A DNA stretch of 7,211 nucleotides from JAAKFL01 sp964629645 (lineage in GTDB: Bacteria; Chlamydiota; Chlamydiia; Chlamydiales; SLFE01): contig CAZVSU010000100.1 in NCBI GenBank assembly GCA_964629645.1, positions 1-7,211 on the forward strand. The letters are read 5' to 3'. The notes under the pieces were generated by a model. That model searched no databases. It saw only the letters and a list, made by a program, of their open reading frames with translations, and was not told where the DNA came from. The translations under genes and the position numbers were made by a program. This document shows, one piece after another, positions 1-5,596 of the stretch. The number at the start of each line of letters is the position of its first letter. Within the stretch, counting starts at the first letter, position 1.

Positions 1-67
1 AACACCTTATCCTGAAATCTGTCCAGGTTTTTAGCACCCCCGTGACCGATTACCCGTCGTCAGCACA

Positions 68-631
68 GTGACCAACCTCACAGAATTGGTGGCTAAGACA
101 GCTTTGGCAGCGATTGGCCTCGTGTCAACGCCTGCACACGACTTTTTGAACAAGAGCAGCCTCATTAACAGAGTCTCTCAGAAGCCTGTCAGTGACTGCT
201 TATTGCTTTCTGTTCCTCTTTTGAATGTCTTTTTTGCCGTTCAGAGAGGCCGCAGAGAAAAGGCAATCAACAAATTCGCAAATACACCGGAAATTGTCTC
301 TAAAGCGAATCATGACCTTTTCAACGTTGGCTCTTATACACAGCCCACTGAGGTCCAACGGGCAAAAGCTAAAAATGAGAAAAGAAAGAGAGCCCACGAG
401 ACGGTCATGAAGAAGTACGAGAGTCGTAAGTCTTCCACAAACAAAAAGCTTCCTTCACAAGCCCCTTCTCGGAGAGTGGTTGAGCTTGTACTGGATAGTG
501 CTGAAGCGGTAAGTGATATCATCGACCAAACAAGCCTTCGCTTAACTGGAGGGCGGTCAGACGCAGAGCTAGTAAAGGAGGGAAAAAACTTTTTTAACAA
601 AGCTGCAGAGTCGATGAAGAATGTCAAATAA
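68..631 (+). CDS. Hypothetical basic protein, 187 aa, GTG start
   Basis: I do not recognise this protein. The GTG at 68 is the only usable start before the in-frame TAG at 32-34 unless translation begins at the internal TTG (86) or GTG (89). No Shine-Dalgarno-like sequence precedes it. Residues 44-58 (CLLLSVPLLNVFFAV) form one short hydrophobic stretch followed at once by Arg/Lys (RGRR), which could be a single membrane segment with a cytoplasmic basic flank. Residues 96-128 are a Lys/Arg/Glu-rich, probably helical region (e.g. KAKNEKRKRAHE), and the tail (138-187) is mixed helix-like with no Cys or His pattern. There is no cleavable signal peptide and no catalytic motif. Its GC content (about 45% by eye) is below that of the neighbouring operon. 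A strong intrinsic terminator follows the stop, which supports a real, expressed, monocistronic gene. An effector or membrane-associated role is possible but unsupported. Confidence 0.62.
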   Translation: MTNLTELVAKTALAAIGLVSTPAHDFLNKSSLINRVSQKPVSDCLLLSVPLLNVFFAVQRGRREKAINKFANTPEIVSKANHDLFNVGSYTQPTEVQRAKAKNEKRKRAHETVMKKYESRKSSTNKKLPSQAPSRRVVELVLDSAEAVSDIIDQTSLRLTGGRSDAELVKEGKNFFNKAAESMKNVK

Positions 632-653
632 TTTGCTTTAGGCTTTAAGTGGG

Positions 654-680
654 GCGCTCCTTTTGGAGCGCTTTTTTTTT
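654..680 (+). terminator. Intrinsic terminator after the hypothetical gene
   Basis: A perfect 7-bp GC-rich stem (GCGCTCC at 654-660, GGAGCGC at 665-671) closes a TTTT loop and runs directly into nine T residues (672-680). It begins 22 bp after the stop codon at 631. The T tract lies only on the plus-strand side, so it ends plus-strand transcription rather than the converging proline operon. Confidence 0.93.
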
Positions 681-764
681 GTTTAAAGCAATGTCTCGGA
701 TGTGACGCAAAAGGTCGCCACTGCGGCGCCTCTGTCAATGATCGTTTTCCCGGCTTTGGGGTGT

Positions 765-796
765 CAAATCAGAGCAGGCAAGATGTGCTCGATTTG
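765..796. repeat. Imperfect inverted repeat between convergent genes
   Basis: CAAATCAGAGCA (765-776) faces TGCTCGATTTG (786-796) across a 9-nt loop. The arms pair as CAAATC/GATTTG and AGCA/TGCT around a small internal bulge. It lies 24 bp beyond the proC stop codon, where an operon-end hairpin would be expected. No U tract follows it on the minus strand, so it would be a non-canonical or Rho-assisted 3'-end structure, or chance. Apart from this and the terminator at 654-680, I see nothing in the 189 bp between the two genes. Confidence 0.4.
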
Positions 797-820
797 ATTG
801 AAGCAGATAAGTTGTTCGTC

Positions 821-1597
821 CTATCCCATCTTTGATTTTCTGTGTGTGGCGATCAGGGTGTTGATGATCCCTCTTCGGACGGCGTCTTGCTCCATCTGAT
901 GGAGCCCGGCGATGGTGATGCCTCCCGGCGACGAGACCTCCCATTTGAGAGCGCTTGTGCTTTTGCCGCTGTTTTGCAAAAGGGCAAGGGCCCCCTCCCA
1001 CATCTCGCAGGCTAAAGATTGAGCAAGAGACGAGTGGAGTCCCATCTCCACTCCGGCGTCGATCATCGACTCTAAGATCACAAAGGCGAACGCCGGCCCT
1101 GAGCCGGCCAAAGCGGTGAGCGCATCGATCTGTTTTTCGGGAACCCAATGAATCCAACCGAGAGGGCCAAGCCCTTTTTCGATGATGGCTTTTGTTTTGG
1201 CAGAGACCGGTTCAGCATCGACACAGCCGATCACTCCTTTTCCGAGAGCGCATGCGATATTGGGCATGGCGCGGATCACTTTTATGTCCCCAAACGCCTT
1301 TTCAAGAGCGCTTAAGGGGGTTCCGCCGAGGACACTGACCACGATTTGCTCTTGAGTCAGGTGATCGACAAAAGGCTTTGCCGCTGTGTGAAGATCTTTT
1401 GGCTTCACAGCAACGATCACGATCTCGGCATGTTCAACTGCGGGGAGACTATCCTCATGAGACGCGGCCCCGATCTTTTCGGCAAGGGCGCGCGCTTTTT
1501 GAGGGGTGCGGTCGAAGAGGGAGACCTCGTGCTCTTTGGCGAGCCCTTCTGCCATGCTTGCTCCCATGGCGCCGCATCCTATGAGACAAATTTTCAT
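821..1597 (-). CDS. proC: Pyrroline-5-carboxylate reductase
   Basis: Catalyses the last step of proline synthesis: NAD(P)H-dependent reduction of 1-pyrroline-5-carboxylate to L-proline in the cytosol. The 258-aa product has the N-terminal Rossmann motif at residues 5-13 (LIGCGAMGA), the conserved RAMPNIA block at 109-115, the dimerisation-region motif LAGSGPAF at 163-170 and the family signature WEVSSPGG at 219-226. Length is close to the usual 260-280 aa. I chose the ATG at 1597 because the open frame's earlier start would add 13 residues before the universal MKICLIG beginning. The chosen ATG sits 2 nt after the proA stop (TAA-AG-ATG) with a partial GAGAG ribosome site upstream. It is the last gene of the minus-strand operon, so it probably relies on translational coupling to proA. 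No truncation or missing key motif is seen. Confidence 0.96.
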   Translation of the reverse strand: MKICLIGCGAMGASMAEGLAKEHEVSLFDRTPQKARALAEKIGAASHEDSLPAVEHAEIVIVAVKPKDLHTAAKPFVDHLTQEQIVVSVLGGTPLSALEKAFGDIKVIRAMPNIACALGKGVIGCVDAEPVSAKTKAIIEKGLGPLGWIHWVPEKQIDALTALAGSGPAFAFVILESMIDAGVEMGLHSSLAQSLACEMWEGALALLQNSGKSTSALKWEVSSPGGITIAGLHQMEQDAVRRGIINTLIATHRKSKMG

Positions 1598-1599
1598 CT

Positions 1600-2853
1600 T
1601 TACACTCTCGTTGTGTAGTTGCCTTCGATCACCCATTTGTAGGTGGTGATTTCTTTTAATCCCATCGGCCCGCGCGCGTGCAATTTTTGGGTGCTGATCG
1701 CCACTTCTGCTCCGAGGCCGAGCTGGCTGCCATCGGTAAAACGGGTCGAGGCGTTGACGTAGACGGCAGAGGAGTCCACCTCCCGCACAAATGTTTGCGC
1801 GTGCTGTTCATTTTGGGTCAAAATGCCGTCGCTGTGGCCTGTGCTGAAGGTCTCGATATGTGCGATCGCATCTTCGAGAGAGGCGACCACTTTGACGCCA
1901 AGCGTTAAGCTGAGCCACTCTGTGGCAAAGTCTTCTTTTTGGGCCTGTTGGCCATAAGACTTTTGCTCTTCGGAAAGAAGCTGCCAAGAGTCTTCATCAA
2001 AGCGGAAGGCGACGCCTGCGTCTTTGAGTCTTGCAACGACCATGGGAAGAAAAGCGGGAGCCGCTGACCGGTGGACAATCAGGGTATCGAGCGCATTGCA
2101 GACTGTGGGGCGCTGCGTTTTGGCGTTCAGGACAACCTCAAGCGATTTGTCGAGGTCGGCTGTCTCGTCGACATAAAGGTGGCACACACCGATGCCTCCC
2201 GTGATGACGGGGATGGTGCTGTTGTCGCGGCAAAACCGGTGCAGCTCGGCTCCACCCCTTGGGACGATCATATCGACATAAGGATTGAGGTGGAGGAGCT
2301 CTTTGACAAGCGCCCGGTCGGGGTTGTCGATCAGCTGAACCGCTTTTTCGGGCAGATGCGCTTTTTGGAGCGCTTCTTGTATCACTTGGACAAGAGCGCG
2401 ATTGGTTCGGATGGTTTCGGAGCCGCCCCGCAAAATGACAGCATTGCCCGTTTTGATGGCAAGAGCGGCGATATCGAGTGTCACATTGGGCCGCGATTCG
2501 TAGATGACGCCAAGGACTCCAATGGGACAGCGCTGCTTGCAGGCTGTAAGGCCATTTGGAAGGGTGCGCGCCTCAAACCGCTCGCCGACGGGATCGCCCA
2601 TCTCTGCGACCCGCCCGAGATCGTCTCGCATACCCTCGAGCCTCCCTTGCAGCGAAAGGCGGTCGATCATGCTATCGCTCAAGCCTTTTGTCTTCGCATC
2701 GTCAATGTCTTGCTGATTGACGGAAAGAATGGCCCCGTTCTTTTCTTCGAGAAGGGTGAACAGGTGTTCAAGGGCATCATTTTTTTGAGCGGTGGACGCT
2801 CTGGCCGTTTGTTTGGATGCGGCGCGCGCTGTTTGACCGATCTCTTCAATCAT
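1600..2853 (-). CDS. proA: Gamma-glutamyl phosphate reductase (glutamate-5-semialdehyde dehydrogenase)
   Basis: Second step of proline synthesis: NADPH-dependent reduction of L-glutamyl-5-phosphate to glutamate-5-semialdehyde, which cyclises spontaneously. The 417-aa length is typical of ProA. Aldehyde-dehydrogenase-fold features are visible in order: the IGVLGVIYESRPNVT cofactor-domain block at 111-125, AVILRGGSE at 138-145 and IVPRGG at 196-201. The catalytic Cys252 lies in PTVCNALDTL, and a LGLGAEVAIST block lies near the C terminus (Gly-rich, as in other ProA). The ATG at 2853 overlaps the proB stop as ATGA and has the strongest Shine-Dalgarno in the window, AGGAGG at 2860-2865 with 6-nt spacing. 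This suggests termination-reinitiation coupling and 1:1 synthesis with ProB, its partner in channelling the labile phosphate intermediate. Complete and apparently functional. Confidence 0.97.
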   Translation of the reverse strand: MIEEIGQTARAASKQTARASTAQKNDALEHLFTLLEEKNGAILSVNQQDIDDAKTKGLSDSMIDRLSLQGRLEGMRDDLGRVAEMGDPVGERFEARTLPNGLTACKQRCPIGVLGVIYESRPNVTLDIAALAIKTGNAVILRGGSETIRTNRALVQVIQEALQKAHLPEKAVQLIDNPDRALVKELLHLNPYVDMIVPRGGAELHRFCRDNSTIPVITGGIGVCHLYVDETADLDKSLEVVLNAKTQRPTVCNALDTLIVHRSAAPAFLPMVVARLKDAGVAFRFDEDSWQLLSEEQKSYGQQAQKEDFATEWLSLTLGVKVVASLEDAIAHIETFSTGHSDGILTQNEQHAQTFVREVDSSAVYVNASTRFTDGSQLGLGAEVAISTQKLHARGPMGLKEITTYKWVIEGNYTTRV

Positions 2854-3962
2854 TCATTTCCTCCTGTGATCACCATGTTGTCGCGGTGGATCACTTCCGG
2901 TCCGAACGAATAGCCTAACAAACTTTCGATTTGATCGGATTGACTTTTCTTGATTTTTTCAATTTCGGCGCTTGAATAGTTCGACAGCCCGACGCCCATG
3001 CTCTCTTTTTCAAATACGATTTCAATGGGGGCGCCCCGCTCAAAGCTGCCGCTCACTTTTGTGACGCCTACGGGGAGAAGGCTGGCGCCGCTTAAGGTTA
3101 ATTTTTCCGAGGCGCCCCTGTCGATGTGGACCTGTCCGCTCGGTTTTTCGGAGAGGAGCCACCGCTTTCGGCTCTCGCGGGGCGATGTCGCAGCAGTGAA
3201 CCTTGTTCCTATCATGTCGCCGGAGGCGAGCTTGAGAAGCACATCTTCGGTTTCCATCGAGGTGATTTCAGTGGGGGTGCCGCTGGCGGAGGCGAGCTCG
3301 GCAGCGCTGATTTTGGTGGCCATGCCCCCTGTCCCCAATGTGGTCGAGGACTCCTTTGCGGCTTCGACAACGGCGTCGTCGATCGACTTCACGAGGGGAA
3401 TCAGCTGAGCATCGGCGTATAGGTTCGGATTCTTGTCGTAGAGCCCTTTTTGGTCGGTCAAAATCACATAGAGATGAGCGGCGATCATATTCGCGATATG
3501 GGCGCCGAGGTGATCGTTGTCGCCGACAAAACTGTGTTTGGTGGCCACCGGGTCGTTTTCGTTGACGATGGGGACGACGCCGTGATCGAGAAGAGCGTGG
3601 ATGGTGTCTCTTACATTGAGATAGGGCGCGCGGAGGGAAAAGTCGTTTCGGGTCAGCAAAATTTGCCCCACATTAATGCCCTCTTCAGCAAAAAGCTCGG
3701 TCCAAACTTGCATCAGCCTCACTTGGCCAAGCGATGCAAACATTTGCTTTGTCGGAAGGGACTTCCCCAGTTCCGCTCCCGACAGAACCTCCCGCCCTGC
3801 GGTGCAAGCCCCGGAGGTGACCAAGACGATTTTGATTCCTTTGCGATAGAGCTTAGCGACTTGCCGCGTCACTTCGGTCATGGCCTTTCGCGACAGCCGG
3901 GGGGTGCCGGCAGTGAGCGTGCTGGTTCCAAGCTTAATGACCATCCGGCTGAGTGTGGACAT
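2850..3962 (-). CDS. proB: Glutamate 5-kinase with C-terminal PUA domain
   Basis: First and normally feedback-controlled step of proline synthesis: ATP-dependent phosphorylation of L-glutamate to L-glutamyl-5-phosphate. The 370-aa protein has the amino-acid-kinase domain (about 1-255) followed by a PUA domain (about 275-355), the full bacterial layout. Numbering matches the E. coli enzyme as I recall it: Lys10 (VIKLGTS), Ser50 (VTSGA), Asp107, Asp137 (NEND), Asn149 (VGDND) and Lys217 (GTGGMATK). An LTDQKGLYD block at 168-176 belongs to the nucleotide site. Position 143, Glu in E. coli, is His here and lies in a loop tied to proline inhibition, so feedback may differ. The start at 3962 has GGAAAG 5 nt upstream (3968-3973) and lies 15 nt after the preceding SDR gene. 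The 3' end overlaps proA as ATGA. Confidence 0.97.
   Translation of the reverse strand: MSTLSRMVIKLGTSTLTAGTPRLSRKAMTEVTRQVAKLYRKGIKIVLVTSGACTAGREVLSGAELGKSLPTKQMFASLGQVRLMQVWTELFAEEGINVGQILLTRNDFSLRAPYLNVRDTIHALLDHGVVPIVNENDPVATKHSFVGDNDHLGAHIANMIAAHLYVILTDQKGLYDKNPNLYADAQLIPLVKSIDDAVVEAAKESSTTLGTGGMATKISAAELASASGTPTEITSMETEDVLLKLASGDMIGTRFTAATSPRESRKRWLLSEKPSGQVHIDRGASEKLTLSGASLLPVGVTKVSGSFERGAPIEIVFEKESMGVGLSNYSSAEIEKIKKSQSDQIESLLGYSFGPEVIHRDNMVITGGNE
2860..2865 (-). promoter_or_regulatory. Strong ribosome binding site for proA
   Basis: AGGAGG read on the minus strand, 6 nt before the proA ATG and inside the last codons of proB. It is the only consensus-like Shine-Dalgarno in the window and fixes the proA start within the ATGA overlap. 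Confidence 0.85.
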
Positions 3963-3977
3963 GGCGTCTTTCCGTCG

Positions 3978-4643
3978 TTAGAGCATTCTCAGCGACGAAA
4001 GGCCGCCATCGACGCCGATCACCTGGCCGGTGACCCAGCCCGCATCATCGGAGAGAAGAAAGGCTGCCACCGCCGCGATGTCGTCGGGACGTCCGATTCT
4101 GCCGAGAGGGTGTCTTTTGGCGCTCATTTCCCTTTTGGCTTCGCTATCGACGAGCTTTTCTGTCAGCGGCGTTTCAGTGAGAGAGGGAGCGATCGCGTTG
4201 ACCCTGACTTTCGGGGCTAGCTCGGCGGCAAGGGAGCGGACAAAGCCGGCCACGGCCCCTTTTGCTGCCGCAATGCTTGTGTGATAGGGCATGCCGAGCT
4301 GCACAGCCACCGTGCTGAACATCACGATCGAAGAGCCTTTTGCCATATGTTTAACGACATGCTTCACGACGCGGACGCCTCCGAGGAAGTTGATCTCGAG
4401 GTCGTTTCGATAGTCATCCTCTGTCATTTGGTGGAAAGGTTTGAGGTTGACAGTGCCGGGGCAGTAGATAAGTCCATCGAACTCTCCTTCGAGATCGGGA
4501 AATTCTTTGGTCACGTCGGCTTGAAAGGTCGCATCGCCCCCTCTTGCGACCGTGATCACCTCGTCGCCTCTTTTTTCAAGACGTTCTTGGAGTTTTTCGC
4601 TGATGCCGTGTGTGCCTCCGATGAGCAGATGTCTTTTTGCCAT
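3978..4643 (-). CDS. FabG-like SDR lacking the catalytic tyrosine
   Basis: A 221-aa member of the classical short-chain dehydrogenase/reductase fold. Visible parts are a cofactor motif IGGTHGIS (8-15), a YCPG motif (60-63) in place of the usual NAG, the Asn of helix 4 (N85, EINF), Ser110 (MFSTVA), Lys128 (IAAAKGAV), VRVNAIAPS (147-153) and a C-terminal WVTGQVIGVDGG block (203-214) as in FabG. The Tyr of YxxxK is Ile124; the nearest Tyr (120) is eight residues before the Lys. The last Gly of TGxxxGIG is Ser. From memory, related bacterial SDRs with 'PGxxNLKPFH' and 'HPLxRIG' blocks also lack this Tyr, so it may be a subfamily trait rather than decay. It could be a reductase using another acid, or a non-catalytic protein. 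The gene starts 3 nt after the upstream SDR with GAGGA 7 nt before the ATG (4651-4655), so it is clearly cotranscribed. The substrate is unknown. Confidence 0.9.
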   Translation of the reverse strand: MAKRHLLIGGTHGISEKLQERLEKRGDEVITVARGGDATFQADVTKEFPDLEGEFDGLIYCPGTVNLKPFHQMTEDDYRNDLEINFLGGVRVVKHVVKHMAKGSSIVMFSTVAVQLGMPYHTSIAAAKGAVAGFVRSLAAELAPKVRVNAIAPSLTETPLTEKLVDSEAKREMSAKRHPLGRIGRPDDIAAVAAFLLSDDAGWVTGQVIGVDGGLSSLRML

Positions 4644-4646
4644 GGA

Positions 4647-5543
4647 TTATTCCTCAATCATTTGAATCAGTTTTTGCCGCTCTTGGGGCGACTCTTTTGT
4701 TTTTTTTCTTTTATGAAGCGGGGCCTCTTTTCGATCAAACCAAAATCGGCCTCCCGGAATGTCTTGTTCGGTGAGGGCGAGCCAAACGGCAGTATCAGCC
4801 CCTTGCTTTGGAGTTCGGAGCCTCTTTTTCATCCATTGATAGAAGCTGGGCATGGCGCTTTCCACCCCTTCTGTTTCGACCCATCCGGGATGCATCGCGC
4901 TAAAGTGAACCTTTTCCCCATATTTTTCCTGAAAATAAGAGGTCAAAACCAGCTGCGCCCGCTTGGCATTGGCGTAGGCGGTATACTTATCGTAGTCCCT
5001 TTTTCCCCAATTTAAGTCGCTCAAATCGAGTTTTTGGAGGTACATGCCTCCGGAAGAGACGAAGACAACCCGAGAGCCTTCAGCCATTTTCGGTGCCAGC
5101 GCTTTTGTCATGGCCGCAGGTCCTAGAACATGAGTGGCAAAGGTGATCTCTTGACCCTGGGGATTGAGCGAGAGCTTGTCCGGCATGCCGCCGGCGTTGT
5201 GAATCAAAATGTCTAAGGAGTCGAAAGGGGGAGTGCGGCACTTTTCTTTGACACCCTCACTATCCGACAGGTCCAGCTCCCAAACTCTGGCGTTGGGCCC
5301 CAGTTTTTTGGCCGCCTCTTCCCCTCTCTTTTGACTTCTGCACGCCAGATAGACTGTCGCTCCCGCCTCGACCAGCATCTTAGCGGCGGCAAAACCGATT
5401 CCCTTGTTCGCTCCTGTGACAACAGCTGTCTTTCCCGAGCCGTCCAGATTTTCGTTTTGAAACGCCTTTTGATGGCGCTCAAAACCGGTGCGGTCGAAAG
5501 AAAAATAGACGGTCCAGTCGAGGATTTGATCCCAAAGAGTCAT
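4647..5543 (-). CDS. DHRS12-like short-chain dehydrogenase/reductase
   Basis: A 298-aa NAD(P)-dependent oxidoreductase of the SDR family, first gene of the operon. All catalytic elements are present: cofactor motif TGANKGIG (43-50), acidic DLSD (91-94), HNAGG (115-119), Ser163/Ser164 (FVSSGGMY), Tyr190 with Lys194 (YANAK) and MHPGW (217-221). The block SSGGMYLQKLDLSDL, the VESAMPSFY segment, the QGADTAVWLAL segment and GGRFWFDRKEAP resemble vertebrate DHRS12 as I remember it. The 35-residue leader (starting MTLWDQILDW) and the tail ending in LIQMIEE also match that type. No signal peptide is seen; the aromatic leader could associate with a membrane. The substrate of this group is unknown to me; a lipid, retinoid-like or sterol-like alcohol is only a guess. 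The ATG at 5543 has no Shine-Dalgarno and lies 6 nt after a promoter-like -10 element, so its mRNA may be leaderless. Confidence 0.93.
   Translation of the reverse strand: MTLWDQILDWTVYFSFDRTGFERHQKAFQNENLDGSGKTAVVTGANKGIGFAAAKMLVEAGATVYLACRSQKRGEEAAKKLGPNARVWELDLSDSEGVKEKCRTPPFDSLDILIHNAGGMPDKLSLNPQGQEITFATHVLGPAAMTKALAPKMAEGSRVVFVSSGGMYLQKLDLSDLNWGKRDYDKYTAYANAKRAQLVLTSYFQEKYGEKVHFSAMHPGWVETEGVESAMPSFYQWMKKRLRTPKQGADTAVWLALTEQDIPGGRFWFDRKEAPLHKRKKTKESPQERQKLIQMIEE
4651..4655 (-). promoter_or_regulatory. Ribosome binding site for the Tyr-less SDR
   Basis: GAGGA read on the minus strand, 7 nt before the ATG at 4643 and embedded in the last codons (Ile-Glu-Glu-stop) of the upstream gene. The nesting supports coupled translation of the two SDR genes. 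Confidence 0.7.
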
Positions 5544-5549
5544 ACTGAC

Positions 5550-5578
5550 ACTATCTGCGATTGCTTGTTTTCACTCAA
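5550..5578 (-). promoter_or_regulatory. Candidate promoter of the SDR-proBAC operon
   Basis: Read on the minus strand, TTGAGT (5573-5578) and GATAGT (5550-5555) are separated by 17 bp, each matching the sigma-70 consensus at four of six positions. The -10 lies 6 nt before the ATG at 5543, so initiation would fall at or next to the start codon. The fit is moderate and the 53-bp divergent gap leaves little alternative space. The promoter of the plus-strand glycosyltransferase must share this gap, but I see no convincing element for it. Confidence 0.45.
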
Positions 5579-5596
5579 GTTGTTAGCCTCTTTTTT

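Noticed and set aside
1..67. Promoter for the first gene in the leading 67 bp
   Set aside because: A weak TATCCT-like hexamer is present, but any -35 would fall outside the window and no Shine-Dalgarno precedes the GTG, so no call is made.
735..1157. 140-codon minus-strand frame overlapping proC, as evidence of a frameshifted or fused gene
   Set aside because: proC itself is intact from 1597 to 821 with all signatures, and the alternative frame translates to an Arg/Asp-rich shadow.
1598..1636. Upstream extension of proC to an ATG at 1636
   Set aside because: It would overlap proA and add 13 residues before MKICLIG, the normal beginning of the Rossmann domain.
2071..2913. 280-codon open frame on the plus strand opposite proA
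   Set aside because: It lies wholly antisense to a well-conserved gene, its translation shows no family motif, and long antisense frames are expected in GC-rich coding DNA.
3450..4220. 256-codon plus-strand open frame across proB and the Tyr-less SDR
   Set aside because: It spans the junction of two confident minus-strand genes, with low-complexity His/Gly/Arg-rich translation and no domain; a shadow frame.
4281..5015. 244-codon plus-strand open frame opposite the two SDR genes
   Set aside because: It crosses an operon junction, with no ribosome site or recognisable motif; best explained as a mirror of the SDR codons.
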